DNA from: Yamagishiella unicocca
Taxonomy: Eukaryota; Chlorophyta; Chlorophyceae; Chlamydomonadales; Volvocaceae
Direction of reading: 5' to 3'
DNA: 64,000 nt
NCBI GenBank assembly: GCA_003116995.1
Contig: BDSL01000035.1
Location: 372,001-436,000, forward strand
This document shows positions 43,469-55,571 of the stretch, in pieces (the stretch's first letter is position 1; each line of letters starts with the position of its first letter). The translations under genes and the position numbers were made by a program. Under the pieces are notes generated by a model. It worked only from the letters and a program-made list of their open reading frames with translations. It was not told the origin of the DNA and ran no database searches.

Positions 43469-45316
43469 TTAGCTTGCAGGCGGAGCACCCCACTCACCAC
43501 AGTACTCCAAGCGCGGCTGCTGACCGCTGGGGCCTTGCTGCTGCTGCTGATGATGCTGCTGCTGCTGCTGGTGCGTAGCTCCCGTGTCCCCCGGGGCTGA
43601 GGCCCCCCCGGCCACAGCCGCACCACCATTACCGCCACCACAAGCTGCTGCGCCCGCATAACCACCTCCCCTGCCAACGCCCTCATCTCCGCCAGCGGCG
43701 CCACCACCGCCGCCCGGGCCGCTGCTGCTCAGCAGCGCATCCACAAACGCGGCGGTGAAGCCGCCGCCTCCACCACCGCCGTCGCCGCTGCTGCGCCTAC
43801 CGCCGCCGGCGCTGCCGCCGTCAAGCGCCCCGAAGCCAGGGCAGCTGCCGCGAAACATATCCCTCTGCGCCGCGCCGCCATCGGCCGCCGTTGCTGCCCG
43901 CTGCTGCTGGAGCATTGCCGCCATCCCGCCGTCAAAGCCCCCCACCTCATCAGCCGGCGCGGCGGGAGCGCTCGGGTGCCCTGCTGTCGACCAGCGCCAG
44001 GTGCCGCCTCCGTCGGCGCCCAGGAGACCGCCGCCCTGCGGATGGTCCAGTAGGGCCGGCCCACCCGACCGCATGTGGATCAGAGGGCTGCTGGCGCCGC
44101 CGCTGCTGCCGCCACCAGCAGCACTGTACCAGCCCGGGGGGCCGCCGCCGCCGCCGCCGCCCGGCGGCGGCCTGGCAGCTCCAACGGAGACCGCGCCGGT
44201 TTCGGAGTCGCCGGTGGTACGGCGGATGGCCGCCATGAGGAGCGAATCTGGGCCGCCGCTGCCGTACTGTCCGCCGCCGCCGGGCCCGAAGCCGTAGTTT
44301 GTGAAGTGTGACGCCGCGGCAGCAGGGAAGGAGCTGGAAAGCTGGCGGCTGAGATCGGGCCGGGAGGGGGGCTGCTGGTGGCGCGGATGGTACTGGTACT
44401 GGTGGCTGCAGTAGTGCTGGTGCTGGTGCTGGTACTGGTGGTGGCACTGCTGGGTGTACTGCTGGTGGTGGTGGTGCGGGTGGTGCTGGTGCTGGTGCTG
44501 GTGCGCGCCATACGCGTTGCCGTACGCAACACTGCCGTACGCGTTACCGTACGTGTTGCCGTACGCGTTGCCGTACAGGTCGTGCGGTGGGTTGCCCAGC
44601 GTGACGACCAGGTGGTTCAGGGAGTCAACCACGGGACGCAGACCCGACGGCGCCGCCGCCATGGGCTGCGGTCCGGGGCCGGCGGAGGGCCCCGTGGGAC
44701 CCTGCGGCGGCGCCGCCGCCGTCGCTGCGGCGGCGGGGGTCAGATGCGCCAGGGACATGCCGGTGGCGATGCTCTCGTGCCGGTGGAGCTGTGTGAGGGC
44801 GGAGAGGGAGGGGGAGGGGGGGTCCGGGATTGGGATTTAGGGTTTGGTTAGGGTTTGGATAGGGTTTCAGAAGCTGGCGGGTCGCGACGACAGTGCAGCT
44901 GCTGCTGCTGCCCTCTTGATTGTTACCCCCGGGGTCCCCGCAATCGTGTCCCGGCACCCAACAACCCAGCAACCCAGCAACCCAGCAATCCAGCAACCCA
45001 GCAACCCAGCAACCCAGCAACCCAGCAACCCAGCAACCCAGCAACCCAGCAACCCAGCAACCCAGCGATCCGCGAAGTAAGGCGGCGATGACTCACCACG
45101 CTGACGCACGCTTCAGATGCCGTACTCCTGGACGACATGCGCTGAGACGTGGTCCAGCCGGCCGAGCCGCCGACTGACAAGTGGCGCGGGCGGCCGGCCG
45201 GCAAGAGTGCCGTACCCCCGCCAGATCCAGCGGCGGCGGCGGCGCCGCCGGCGCCAATGTTGACCTGACCGGTGGCGCCATGCCACTCGGCGTCCATGGC
45301 GTCGCCGCCAACGGAT

Positions 45317-45356
<40 letters not shown>

Positions 45357-48300
45357 TGCCACGTCCCACCGCGACCGAGTTATTGCCGGCGGTACCGGTG
45401 TGCGCTCCCCATGCCCCTGCTTGTCCGCCCACCGCCGCCGACGGGGGCTCGCACCCGCCGCTCGCAGCCACCTGCTGCGACTGGTGCGGCTGCGGCTGCG
45501 GCGGCTGCAGCGGCTGCAGCTGCACCGGCGGGGCCTGCAGGGCCGGCGGCGGCGCCTTGCGGCGCCTCCCGCCTGACTCCCCGTCTTGCTGCGCCGCATC
45601 CCCGCTGGCGGCGGCGGCGGCGGCATCAGCGCCGTCAGCAGCCGCTGCGTCCTCCTCCTCCTCCTCGTCGCTGCTGGCCTGCTCCCCGGAGCGGCTCTCC
45701 AGGGAGGACTCCAGCTGCGCCAGGCTGCCCATCGCGACGCCGGACTTGACGGCCTCGGGGAGGCAGTCGAAGGGCAACAGGGTGCCTGAGGGGGGCCGGG
45801 GGCATGGGGGCGCATGTGGGTGCGGGCGTGAAGCGGGGTGGCTTGATGGGTGCACGCAGGGCGGGTCACGGGGGGTGTCGTACAAATGGGCTCCGAAGCC
45901 CCTCGCCGCCCGCGTCGGCCCTCAGATAAAACCAGGCGTGTAGGTAGCGGAGTAGTTACTCTCGGAAGGTCCTACAGGACTCCGCCGCACCGCCCACCAC
46001 CCCGCCTCCTCTTTCGTATCCTCAACCCAGTTCTCCAGCATGCATCTCAAAACGTCTGTCCTAAACGGGTTTTTTCGGGCATCCACGGGTCTTCCTCGAA
46101 ACCTGCCGCACCCACCGGTGCCTTCGTGGAGGTAGATACGGGGGTCGAAGTTGGTGACGGCGCGAGGACCCCGCCGCCGCATGGCCGCGTAGTCGTACGC
46201 CATGGCGGCCGCATCCTCCGACTCGAAGGAGCCCAGGTACTGCAGCCGGGTGCGCGGGAGGCCGGGGGGCGGGGAGGGGTCTCAGCTGGGCGACTGGGTC
46301 CGGCGGAGCGGTCCGGCAAGCGGCGTTCCAGCAGAAGCTGAACGCGGAACCGCCGGATGATTCCAAGCCCCGAAAACACCTTCCCCTTCCAGAAGAATCC
46401 CAGAGCAGGGCCTCAACTCTTCCCCCTTCACCCCTCTCCCACTTCCCCCCTTCACTCTTCCCCCTTGAACACGAGCCGAGCCAAGCCGAGAACCAGTCAC
46501 CAGCCGTACGGGTACGACGCACCAGGTATCGGCTGCCCGCCACCTTGCCGATGCGGGCCTCCCACTTGCCGGGCTGGTGGTGGCGGGTGACCCCCCGGTA
46601 GCGGGACGCGCCGCGGCTGAAGCCCGTGCTGCGGCGGCGCAGCATGGCCACCACCGTGTCCTTGTCCAGCTTGGACAGCTCGTCCATGTCGTACTGGTAC
46701 TCCTCCATCGGGAACTGCGCTCCAAGGAAGGGGGTGAAGGGCGGAAACGACGACGCGCGAGCCCGGTGAACGGAGGAAACCAATGAGCCTGACGCGAAAT
46801 GGGAGACGTAAACAACCAACAACCAACAACCAACAACTCGCGCGAAACACGCTCTTGACTGCACATAAACCCAGCAGCCACCCGTCGTACATTCTCTTCG
46901 GCTACAGGTACTCTCCGCCCCCCACTCTCCCCCCTCCAAACACACACTCACGTTGGTGGTGGCCTCTGTGCCCCAGTACACGATGGCGGCCATGTCGTAC
47001 GCCCTCGCCGCCTCCAGCTCCGTGCCGTACCCTCCCAGGTAGACCTGCTTGCCGCGGGTGCGGCCGCCGGGGGCTGTCTTCTTCCGAGCCACGGAGGAGT
47101 CCCACAGGTGGGCCTCCCACTTCTGAGTCCACCGATGCCTGCGCATACACACACACACACAAACACACACACCCCACATACACACGCGCTTAGTTGGGAG
47201 GTCGCGGGGGAGAGGGGGAGATAGGCGGGGCGCTTCCTTATGTGCGCGCGGCGCGGTGCGGGTATGTACTAAATGTTTGAAACCCTGCCCGCGCTGGCTG
47301 CGTGGCTTAGGCGTCGTGCAGCATCCGCGTACTGTAGCTACAGGTGCAAGGTCGCGCGTGGAAGGCATGCGCGCACGGCAGGGCGCGGATAAATCGAATG
47401 TAGTTGTAGTGTTTTTGTCGCGAGAGTAGCCCAACTGGCCCAGCGGCCACTCACTTGGTGACCCCACGGAACCTAGACGTCCCACTGCTCTTGTTGCGGA
47501 CAATGGGGCCGGCGCCGCCCGCCGACCGCTGCCGCAGCGCCGCGCCGGCGCCGCTGCCGGCGTTGTCGCGCTTCGCCGCCTTATTGGGCTGAGCTGCCGC
47601 CAGAACCTCCCCACCGCCGCCGCCGCCTGGAGCTCCCGGCATCAGGTTACTGGCGGCGGACTGTGTGCTGGCGGCGTTGGGGCTGCCCGCCGCGCACCCC
47701 TCCACCGTCTGGAAGCAGCCGCTGCCGCCGGCACCCCCGCCGCCAGCGGCGATGGTTCGGACATCCAGAGGTTGCAGGCGCATGCCGCCGCTGCCTCCAC
47801 CTCCTCCTCCTCCTCCGCCGCCGGCGTTGTGCACAGGCACGGGTACCATGGCCCCCAGCGGCGGCAACATTCCGCCGCTGGGCCTTATGAAGCTGTGATG
47901 AGGGTGATACGCGGCGCCATAGGGCCCGAGGCCGGAGGCGCCCCCGGCGAAGCCGTTGGGAGCTGACAGGAAGCCGTTGCTGACGGAGGCGGCGAAGCCA
48001 CCGTTGACGGTGGCGAAGCCACCGTTGAGCTTCTGCTGGCTTCCCTCCGTGAAGGGCCCAGCTGGCGGCATGTGGTACGGCATCGTCGCCTCATTGATCC
48101 ACATGCCGGCGCCAGCGCCGCTGCCGCTGCCGCCAAAGTTGTGGATAAGTTGCGTGCCGTACTGGTGGTGGTGGTGCGGAGGCGGCGGCATGTTGCGGGC
48201 CAGGCCCGCCTGCATGGCGGCGTTGGCGGAGCCGTCGTTGTCGCCTGCTGCGTTGCTGGCGGTCCGGTTGAGCAACGGGGGGAAGCCAGCACCGGGGAAG

Positions 48301-50911
48301 CCAGCAGCGGGGAAGCCAGCAGCGGGGGCTTGTCCCGCCGGGGATGGGAACGTGGGGGCTTGTCCCGCCGGGGATGGGAACGTGGGGGCTTGTCCCGCCG
48401 GGGATGGGAACGTGGGGGCTTGTCCCGCCGGGGATGGGAACGTGGGGGCTTGTCCCGCCGGGGATGGGAACGTGGGGGCTTGTCCCGCCGGGGATGGGAA
48501 CGTGGGGGCATCGCCCGCCCAGCTGGGGCGGTCGCGCTTAGCGCCTGAAGGATGGGTACCGGCGGTGCGTGCGGCTAGGTCAGGGCGAGGTGGCCATGAC
48601 AGGACAGCCGGTAGGGCGGCTAGGTCAGGGCGAGGTGGCCAAGACAGGACAGCCGGTAGGGCGGCTAGGTCAGGGAGAGGCCAGGACAGGACAGCCGGTA
48701 GGGCGGGATGGCGGTGGGCTGGTGGGCCAGCAGGTGATGGATGCGACACACACGCACACGGTTCTAGATCGCTTTAGGACTTCCCAGTGAACCGCTTCAT
48801 TCATGACGTCACAGTGCTGCAGGCGTACGACATCCCACATCATCGTCTGCGCGCGCCGGGTTCCTCCCTCACCCGACAAATGCTTGTTGACGCCGTTGCC
48901 GTTGCCGTTGCCGCCGCCGCCGCCGCCGTCATCTACGCTGACGCGGTCGCAGTTGAAGAGGCTGCCGAGGCCCTCCATCATCATGTTGCCGCCTCCCGTG
49001 CCGCCGCCGCCGCCGCCGGCGAAGAAGCCGTCGATGTCCATCAGTTCACTGGCGCCAAACAGCGACCCGTGGGTCGCATCCATCTCCTGGATGGTAGGCA
49101 GGGCCCGGCCGCCGGCACCGCCCCCGCTGCAAGTGGGCTGTTGCGGCTGCGTCTGGGACTGTTGACCAATCACCGCCGCCGGTTGATGACTCGCATAGCT
49201 CTGATGACAGCCGCTGCCGCTGCACAGGTTACCGCTGCCGCCGCCGCCGCCAAGAGTACGGAAGCGTAGGTCAGACTCCGACGCAGCCAATGCGCCGCAT
49301 GATGCGACGCCGCCTCGGCCGCCGCCGAAGCTGCCGTACATGCCGCCGCCGCAGTTGAAAGGGGTGACACCGGGAGCATGTGAGGCAAAGACGGGCTCTG
49401 AGTTGCAGCGTCCGAGCTCTGCGGACGGCTGGTGGTGCTGCTGGTGGTGCTGCTGGTGCTGCTGCTGGTGCTGCTGCTGGTGCTGGTGCTGGTGCTGGTG
49501 CTGATGCTGGTGGTACGCGGGAGGGTTCAGAGGGTGCGAAGGCGTGAGCAAGTGCGTCGACGTCCCCAGCAGCGGAGACGGAGTGGAGGGCCTGGGATGC
49601 CGCGTGCCGCCGCTGGGGTCGGCCCAGCCGCCAGAGTCGCCGCCGGGCCAGCGCTGCTGCAGCGCAGCTGCCGACGCCTGCTGCAGCTGGTACGGGTGGG
49701 GCGGCGGCGCCTGCTGCAGCTGGTCGGCAGTAAAATGCCGCGGTGCGGCGATGCGGTTGCCGCCGGCGACGTCAGGGCCCGGAGGCGGCGCTTGCCTCTG
49801 GGCGGTCACTGCCGGCGTGCGGTCCTCCAGCCGGCCGTCGAGGCCCTCTGTCAGACTGGTGAACTCCAGGGGGGTGCCTCCGAAGGGACTGTTAGGAGCC
49901 AGGCCATCGCTGCTGACAAGCATCGGCGTCGTCGTAGTCGGCAGCGGCGGCGGCGGCAGCCCGGACCGGGTTGCGTCCTCAGCCTGCTCCCCAAAGGCCG
50001 GCGTTCCAGCTGGCGGAGGCGGAGGCGATGGTGGCCCATAGACGGTCGTAGCAGCAGCGGTCGCAGCAGCGCTGGCGGCCGCGGTGGCGGCTGCGGCCGC
50101 GGCGGCTGCGGCGGCTGGGGTTGTGGTGGTGGGATCAGAGGAGGCGGGCCGGGCTCGCGAGCAGGCGGTGTGCAGGGGGTCTTCCGGGGCGTTCGGCAGG
50201 TTGGACTCGGCGGAGGAGGAGGCGCCCGGAGGCAGGGGCTCGCGACCGCCGTCAGCCGCCACATGCGCTGCGCTGGCGCCCGCCGCGGTGCCCCCACGGC
50301 AGGTGAAGCCATACCCGCCGCTGGAACCGCTGAAGCCCACGGCGCCTTGGCACTACGGGGTTCCAGGGCGGAGCAGGCGGTGTACGTGTTAGTGCCTGGA
50401 ACGTGGTGGATCAACGGCGGACTGACAGTGGGGCGGTTAATCGTGGCGGCAGCGAGTTCAGTGGGCCAGGTCAGCAACAGATGGAGAGGAATGGAGTACG
50501 GCAGCCGTGCACGAGGCATACACAGGCACCACGGCTGTTGGTGCCGCAATTCAACTTCGCGGAATCGCGGCAACATAAATTATATGATAGCGGTTCGGGT
50601 GTAAATAAATTCAAAAGGATAAGTACATGATTGGACTCGTAACGCGCCGGGCGCAGTTCGTGATAACGCCTCACCTGCTGCAGCAGAGTGACTGGCAGAG
50701 ACGACTGCGCACCGGCCGCCGCCGGCTCCGGGGTGCCTGTCATGCCCACGAGACCCGACTGTGCTAGCTGCTCATGGAGGCGCCGGAGGGTCTGGGCGGA
50801 CGCAGAGGCGGCGACGGCCGCCTCCTCGCCGGCTGCGAGCGCCTGCGCACCTGCTAGGGCTGCCACAGCCGCCGCGGCATGGAGCGTGACCGGGGCTGGC
50901 TGCCGAAACAT
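43469..50911 (-). CDS. double-AP2 transcription factor, ANT/AIL type
   Basis: Eight exons join in phase to 1772 residues: 50911-50675, 50352-48873, 48544-47455, 47138-46952, 46714-46523, 46239-46116, 45785-45097, 44788-43469 (TAA). Domain 1 (about 928-997) reads SRFRGVTK, HRWTQKWEAHLWD, GKQVYLGGYGTELEAARAYD and YWGTEATTNF. The linker (MDELSKLDKDTVVAMLRRRS) and domain 2 (about 1037-1103: SRYRGVTRHHQPGKWEARIG, YLGSFESEDAAAMAYDYAA) follow the order of plant AINTEGUMENTA-like factors, including the insertion in domain 1. It should bind DNA in the nucleus; targets are unknown. The flanks are very long and disordered: Ala and Gly runs, His/Gln-rich blocks (HQHQHQHHPHHHH), and six APTFPSPAGQ repeats. 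Plant ANT-type proteins are about a third of this size. Exon 2 begins at a CGTAG acceptor, directly after an in-frame stop, so the acceptor is tightly constrained. Confidence 0.86.
44958..45068 (+). repeat. 9-bp tandem repeat (CAGCAACC.) in an AP2 intron
   Basis: About 13 copies of AACCCAGC(A) in the last intron of the AP2 gene, immediately downstream of the exon ending at 45097. A degenerate TTTAGGG-like run (TTTAGGGTTTGGTTAGGG) lies at 44835-44870 near the other end of the same intron. Confidence 0.88.
46021..46103 (-). repeat. family A repeat beginning 12 bases inside a donor
   Basis: On the gene (minus) strand the intron starts GTGGGTGCGGCAG at 46115 and continues with GTTTCGAGGAAGACCCGTGG, then ACCCGTTTAGGACAG and GATGCATGCTGGAGAACTGG. 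About 80 bases match 21310-21390 in the DUF6817-like gene. Confidence 0.75.
48329..48508 (-). repeat. coding 30-bp repeat, six copies
   Basis: Six near-identical 30-bp units in exon 3 of the AP2 gene encode APTFPSPAGQ six times in a row. Identity at third positions shows recent expansion. Confidence 0.95.
48568..48705 (+). repeat. 45-bp tandem repeat, about three copies, in an AP2 intron
   Basis: Units beginning GCGGCTAGGTCAGGGCGAGG and ending GACAGGACAGCCGGTAG repeat about three times, the last shortened. They lie just upstream (on the gene strand) of the acceptor at 48545. Confidence 0.88.
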
Positions 50912-51544
50912 ATCAGCCGCAGTGCAAGTTCAACAGTGATGTGATTGCGTCAGATGTATCGCGACAGACGACTCGCTTCGGCGCCGGTACAATGTTCCTG
51001 CAACAGCGAGGTGGCGTGTCGTCGGCGCAGGTACCGGTATGGGAGGGTTCCGCGTTTGAGACCAGACATTTGATCATGAGGATAAAGTCCCAGTCATCGT
51101 GGCGGTTCTGCACCGGCACGGCCGTAGGTTAGTCGCCGTTGGCATGAGCATCGTGTCCGACCGCAGTGTCAAGCCCGCGTGGGCGAGGGATATACAGATA
51201 CGCAAGGACACCTAAATTAATATTACATAATTAAATACTAGCATCAAGTCCACCAGCGGCCGCTTGACGACGATTTGGGCGACCGCCACAGTGCGAAGTT
51301 GTGACGCGACGCGACCCTTTGATTTTCCGGCATAGCAAGCCAGCTAAAAGCTAGTATACCAGCGGTGAAAAACAGCTTAAGCAATAATTTACCTGTTGTA
51401 TGCTTGAGGGACGCCTCTGCTCGCGAATGCCCAAGGCTGTTGCACCGATGACTTCGATGAGCGGCAGTGAGAATGTGACTCTAAATTAATCCCACAGAAA
51501 CGAATGTAAAAGCAATGCAGCTATGTAAGTTATGTAAGGTGGCC
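50912..51544. other. AP2 upstream region, AT-rich patch
   Basis: 5' flank and promoter of the AP2 gene. A strikingly AT-rich patch (AATTAATATTACATAATTAA) lies at 51215-51237 and includes a minus-strand TGTAA at 51227-51223, which could end a transcript from 51.5-52.4 kb. No gene recognised. Confidence 0.4.
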
Positions 51545-52412
51545 TCACCCTGTGATAAAAATACGGGAGGAAGGTCCCGTCAAGACGCGACGGCACAGGC
51601 GACACAACCGCCGACCGCCAGGACTTAAGACTTGCATGTCGCCCACTGTGGCCGGCTCCGGATTCATTTGTTGGATTATTTTCCTTCCGAATCGCGGTGC
51701 TTCGATCGTCCATAATGATTGACGGTTGCCGCCGTGCACTTTTGGTGGCCCAGGCGGCTGGTCACGTCGCGAAACGCAGCGGGTCGGCTTCCTTTGAGTG
51801 TTGGGTTCAAGCATGCTGCGCTCCTTGGAACTGAGCCTCCTGTGATAAAAACAGTTTGGGCTGGCTGCGCCGGCACTCGCCTCGAGTCGTCATGGCAGGT
51901 CCGCAAGGGCCCGCTGTACAACGGCGGCCTCATAGCCGCGAGACCGTGCATTCTCTACTCCACGCCCCTCTACCTACTCGCAGTTGGCTTCCTTATCGAC
52001 CTCAGAGGATCACACTCATCATACATCACGATCCCACGCCCGAATGGAATCTGACCGCCCTTGCAGAACCCTAGGTAGCCCTAGCCGACCCAGTTATCGT
52101 GACGCTCCTTTTGTCCTACCTAGCCAAACCACATACCAACCCCAACCTAGCACCGCCCCCGCCATTGCTGCGCCGCAACCGCGCTACCCGGGCAGCTTCT
52201 TTGCGCTCCCACCTGTCAACCACTTTTGGCCCGTCCAAGTGTCCTAAGTAAGACATGGTGCCGCGATCGGAAACCCCGTTTTCACACATGCCCTCAGCGA
52301 GCTCACCTGCTGCCGGCGCGAAGGGGTTCAGAGGTTCTCCTCCTGCGGCTGCTGCGGCAGGATAACACGTCCAGCGTCGTCGCTTGAGGGTTGTCTTTGC
52401 ACGAACCTCCAA
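51545..52412 (-). CDS. possible spliced gene, family not recognised
   Basis: Three segments on the minus strand can be joined in phase. One ends near 52310 at a strong GTGAGC donor and encodes GGEPLNPFAPAAG. A 31-nt segment near 52210-52240 encodes HLDGPKVVD. A terminal segment starts after a TCACAG acceptor near 51845, encodes RLSSKERSMLEPN onward, and stops at 51545. The last part has a CRLC pair. Codon use is weaker than in neighbouring genes, and an open reading on the plus strand (51719-52054) overlaps it, so either or neither may be real. I see no start codon I would defend. Confidence 0.22.
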
Positions 52413-54011
52413 CGCGCGCGCTTCTCACAGCCATCAGGTGGCGACCTGCTGTCCTGATGTGCGCTTCGCAGCCGCAGCAATTCCGGTGTGGTCCAGTTCC
52501 AGCCCCAGCTTGAGCCAGAGAAGAAGGCCGTATGCCTATGTGCCCAGCTCCCAGCGCGCACGCGTCCATGCTGCCTGTTCACGCGTACCGTTTCCCTCCA
52601 CCTTGACTGGTGGACTCATGTATCGGCTCTGGCAAACGCAACCGTGGATTCATCCCTGGCCTCCAAAAACTGCTGCGCGCGGCTGGTGGGGTGACGAGTT
52701 GGACGTGATTAGCGACCAACCCAGGTGCGACTCAGCGGGGCCACGAAGCATGCACGTGCCGAACCGGCTTTGCTACCGCTCGCTCTATCTGTTGGAAGCT
52801 TGCAACGACCCACGGGTGTACGATGCCCCCGGCTGCAGGATGCATCCGTGACCCCGACCTTGGGTATCCATCGGACAGCTTAGGTGAGTGGAGGCTAATC
52901 GCAAGAGCACAGAGGCGTGGCTTTGGCTACGTGGTTATCAGCTCGCACATGTTTATAAATGGAGGGCTACTTTAGTGAACGAGGCGAGGCATCTCTTCAC
53001 TAAGCCGCCCATACCCGTGTGCGTCGGAGTTTCAAGCCAGCTGCTCCCAGACTCCTCATTACCTTACGCCTAGTCATTTATGTCATCCTCCGTCTGGTGC
53101 GTCATGCGTTTGGAGCCACAAAAGGAAAGTGATGTGCCGCTTGAGGTTGCTGCAGCAGCGTGCACATGTCCTCTCCAGATGCAGGCCCTTGCGCTGACGG
53201 CCATGAAGTTGGCATGGGCAGCGATGCACAGCAACCTCGCGCACGGGGGCGCTAGTCAAGTGGCACAATGTCCATGCGGGACGTGAAGCCGCTGTGGACG
53301 CCGCTTCGCCGCGGGTTTGGCATTGCGGAAGGTCGCACCGAGACAAGCTTGTAGCGGCTTCGGGTTTCTGCAGGAGGGAATGGAGGTTGCAAGAAAACCA
53401 CCGTCCTTTCACCGGCGGAAGAAGCGCCATTCGTACGGCATGTCGACGACTAGTTATGTTTCCTGTTTGTCGCATATGATATTTTGCGCTTTGGTATTCA
53501 TATTCATTTACGTTGCGTGTGTGCGGACCAAAGCTGTCGAAATCCTGCTGCGTTTTCATACTTATCTTCCCCACCCCGTAAACTCACACTACCGTTATAC
53601 AGTGACAGTCGCTGATCGGGGCTTCTTCAACGTATTCGCAGTAATCGTTCGATGCAGCGAAAAGATAGAGAACGAGAGGACAAAGGTGGGCCACGGGCCA
53701 GCATAAACAATTGCTTGGCATGGAGCGGGTTGATTTCCTTATCGAAGGCATCGATAAGCTGCATTCATTGAGGGATAGTATTGTTTAATCGCCAAGTGGG
53801 CAAGTGGTTGGTGAACTGGCCGCGTGAGTATCAATCATGTATCACGAAGTCAGTTACTCAACCTTTCTTAGTGCTTATAAGTATGGCTGATTATCAGCAT
53901 ACCGATGGCGCGCACCCGCAATTCAACTGGCCTGTTTCGGAGCGAACATGGGCCGAGCGCGGGAACTCAGGCTCGGCGTCCTAATAAACGTGTGCAATCC
54001 TGTGCAGACAC
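52413..54011. other. no gene recognised
   Basis: Lower GC than the gene-dense regions. Several medium open readings on both strands lack recognisable motifs. The last few hundred bases should hold the dUTPase promoter. Confidence 0.4.
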
Positions 54012-55008
54012 ATGTTCGCTCTTCGATCGGTCTCTGTTGCACTTTACAGCCAGTCTGTATACCTCGTCAAGAAAATGGAGGTCCTGGCTGCGAACAACCA
54101 AAATGTTGTCAGGGACGCGCCTCTGTCCGCAGGAAAGCCTGCCAAGATGCCTCGGTTGGACATCGAGGAGAAACTCCTTGTGAAGAAGTTATCGGACAAG
54201 GCCACGCTTCCCAAGCGCGGCTCTGCTGGCGCAGCGGGCTATGACTTGTCGAGGTGCGTTCAACTGTTTCCAACGATGAGCCCTGTACACACGCTGAACA
54301 GGCCCCTGGTTTATTTCCATGTAGCGCTGAGGACGTCGTGATTCCTGCACGGGGCAAGGCCCTCGTCAAGACGGACATTTCGATACGCGTTCCTAAGGGA
54401 ACCTACGGTCGCGTGGCCCCCCGCTCGGGCCTGGCTTCTAAGAACTTCATCGACACCGGCGCGGGCGTCATTGACGAGGATTACCGCGGCAACGTCGGTG
54501 TCCTCCTGTTTAACCATTCCGACGTCGATTTCCAAGGTAAAAGCCACTTGAACCATGCCTCCTGCCGCCCAAACGCGCTTTAAACGTGTTTTCTGGCAAC
54601 TGGCGCGCCGCTGGACTGCCCTCAGCCGATCATTCCTTTTCCCCCATTATCCTTCAAAGGATCCGCATTCGCACCGCACGCCCATTCTGCCGGGGATACT
54701 AGCCCCCTGAAGGACGCTTCTACCCAGGACACCCCAACCTAACCTCACAAAGCACTTGCGCTGCATACTATTACACGCTGCCTGTGATACGTGCTGTCCC
54801 CTGCACCTCATCCTAATCCCTGATGCCCATACCGCATCCCCCAACCCCCAATGCATCCACACGACGTACCACAGTCAAGCAGGGTGACCGTGTCGCCCAG
54901 CTGGTGCTGGAGAAGATTGCGACTCCCGATGTGGAGGAGGTGGCGGAGCTGGACAGCACGGAGCGGGGGGCGAACGGCTACGGGTCCACCGGTGTTGCCG
55001 CCAGCTGA
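54012..55008 (+). CDS. DUT: deoxyuridine 5'-triphosphate nucleotidohydrolase (dUTPase)
   Basis: Three exons join in phase to 195 residues: 54012-54253, 54325-54536, 54875-55008 (TGA). The enzyme hydrolyses dUTP to dUMP and pyrophosphate, keeping uracil out of DNA and feeding thymidylate synthesis; it works as a trimer. All five family motifs are visible: AGYDLSSAED (1, split by intron 1), PRSGLASK (2), [17 protein letters not shown] (3, with the catalytic Asp), [12 protein letters not shown] (4) and [10 protein letters not shown] (5). Motif 5 has Tyr where Phe is usual, as in some other species. The first 50 or so residues exceed the core and begin [15 protein letters not shown], which could target an organelle; a second in-frame ATG 63 bases on would give a cytosolic or nuclear form. 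The gene is convergent with the SWIM gene at 55572. Confidence 0.95.
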
Positions 55009-55344
55009 AGCCAAGACGGCGCCCAAGCTGAAGGAAAGCAGCCTCCCTAAACCTCGCACACATGCGAAAGTGGTTTTCCGATGCGTGCGAGCTGCAGCAG
55101 TAGCGGTTTGGGTTGTGAGGCTGCGCGCGTGGTGATGGCAGACTCCGGCAATCCGGGCCATGTGTTCCACCAGAGCTTAGGTCGTCCAGGCAGTTAACGG
55201 GCTGCGCGAGCGACATGAGACTTGGCTCTGTCTCGAGTTAATGGTGTCTTGCAGGAATATGGCGCTGCGCTTAAATATGTCATACATGCGGGTGGCCCAA
55301 TTATCGAGGCAGGTTGGCTCGGATTATAGCGCTTATCATCATCC

Positions 55345-55349
55345 TTACA
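55345..55349 (-). terminator. TGTAA polyadenylation signal, SWIM gene
   Basis: TTACA on the plus strand, about 220 bases after the minus-strand stop codon at 55572. Confidence 0.55.
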
Positions 55350-55571
55350 GGATCATTATCGGCCTGGCGGTTGGTGTTGGGTGTACGTGCGGCACCTGTC
55401 GCCCTGATGCACGTTTGAACACGCGACGCATCCCGTACGGCAAGATAGACGGCCTTCACGGCTTCGCCTCCCACAGTCGCAGCTCGCAGGAGTTTGGTGT
55501 CACATACCACCACCGCCGTACATCGCACTCAATCAGCTTGTTCTCGCGACTAGCGACAACTTGTCATTCAC

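Noticed and set aside
51719..52054. Plus-strand open reading with a hydrophobic C-terminal half (CILYSTPLYLLAVGFLIDL)
   Set aside because: It could be a small membrane protein, but it overlaps an equally plausible minus-strand model, has no convincing polyadenylation signal, and I recognise no family. Not annotated as a gene.
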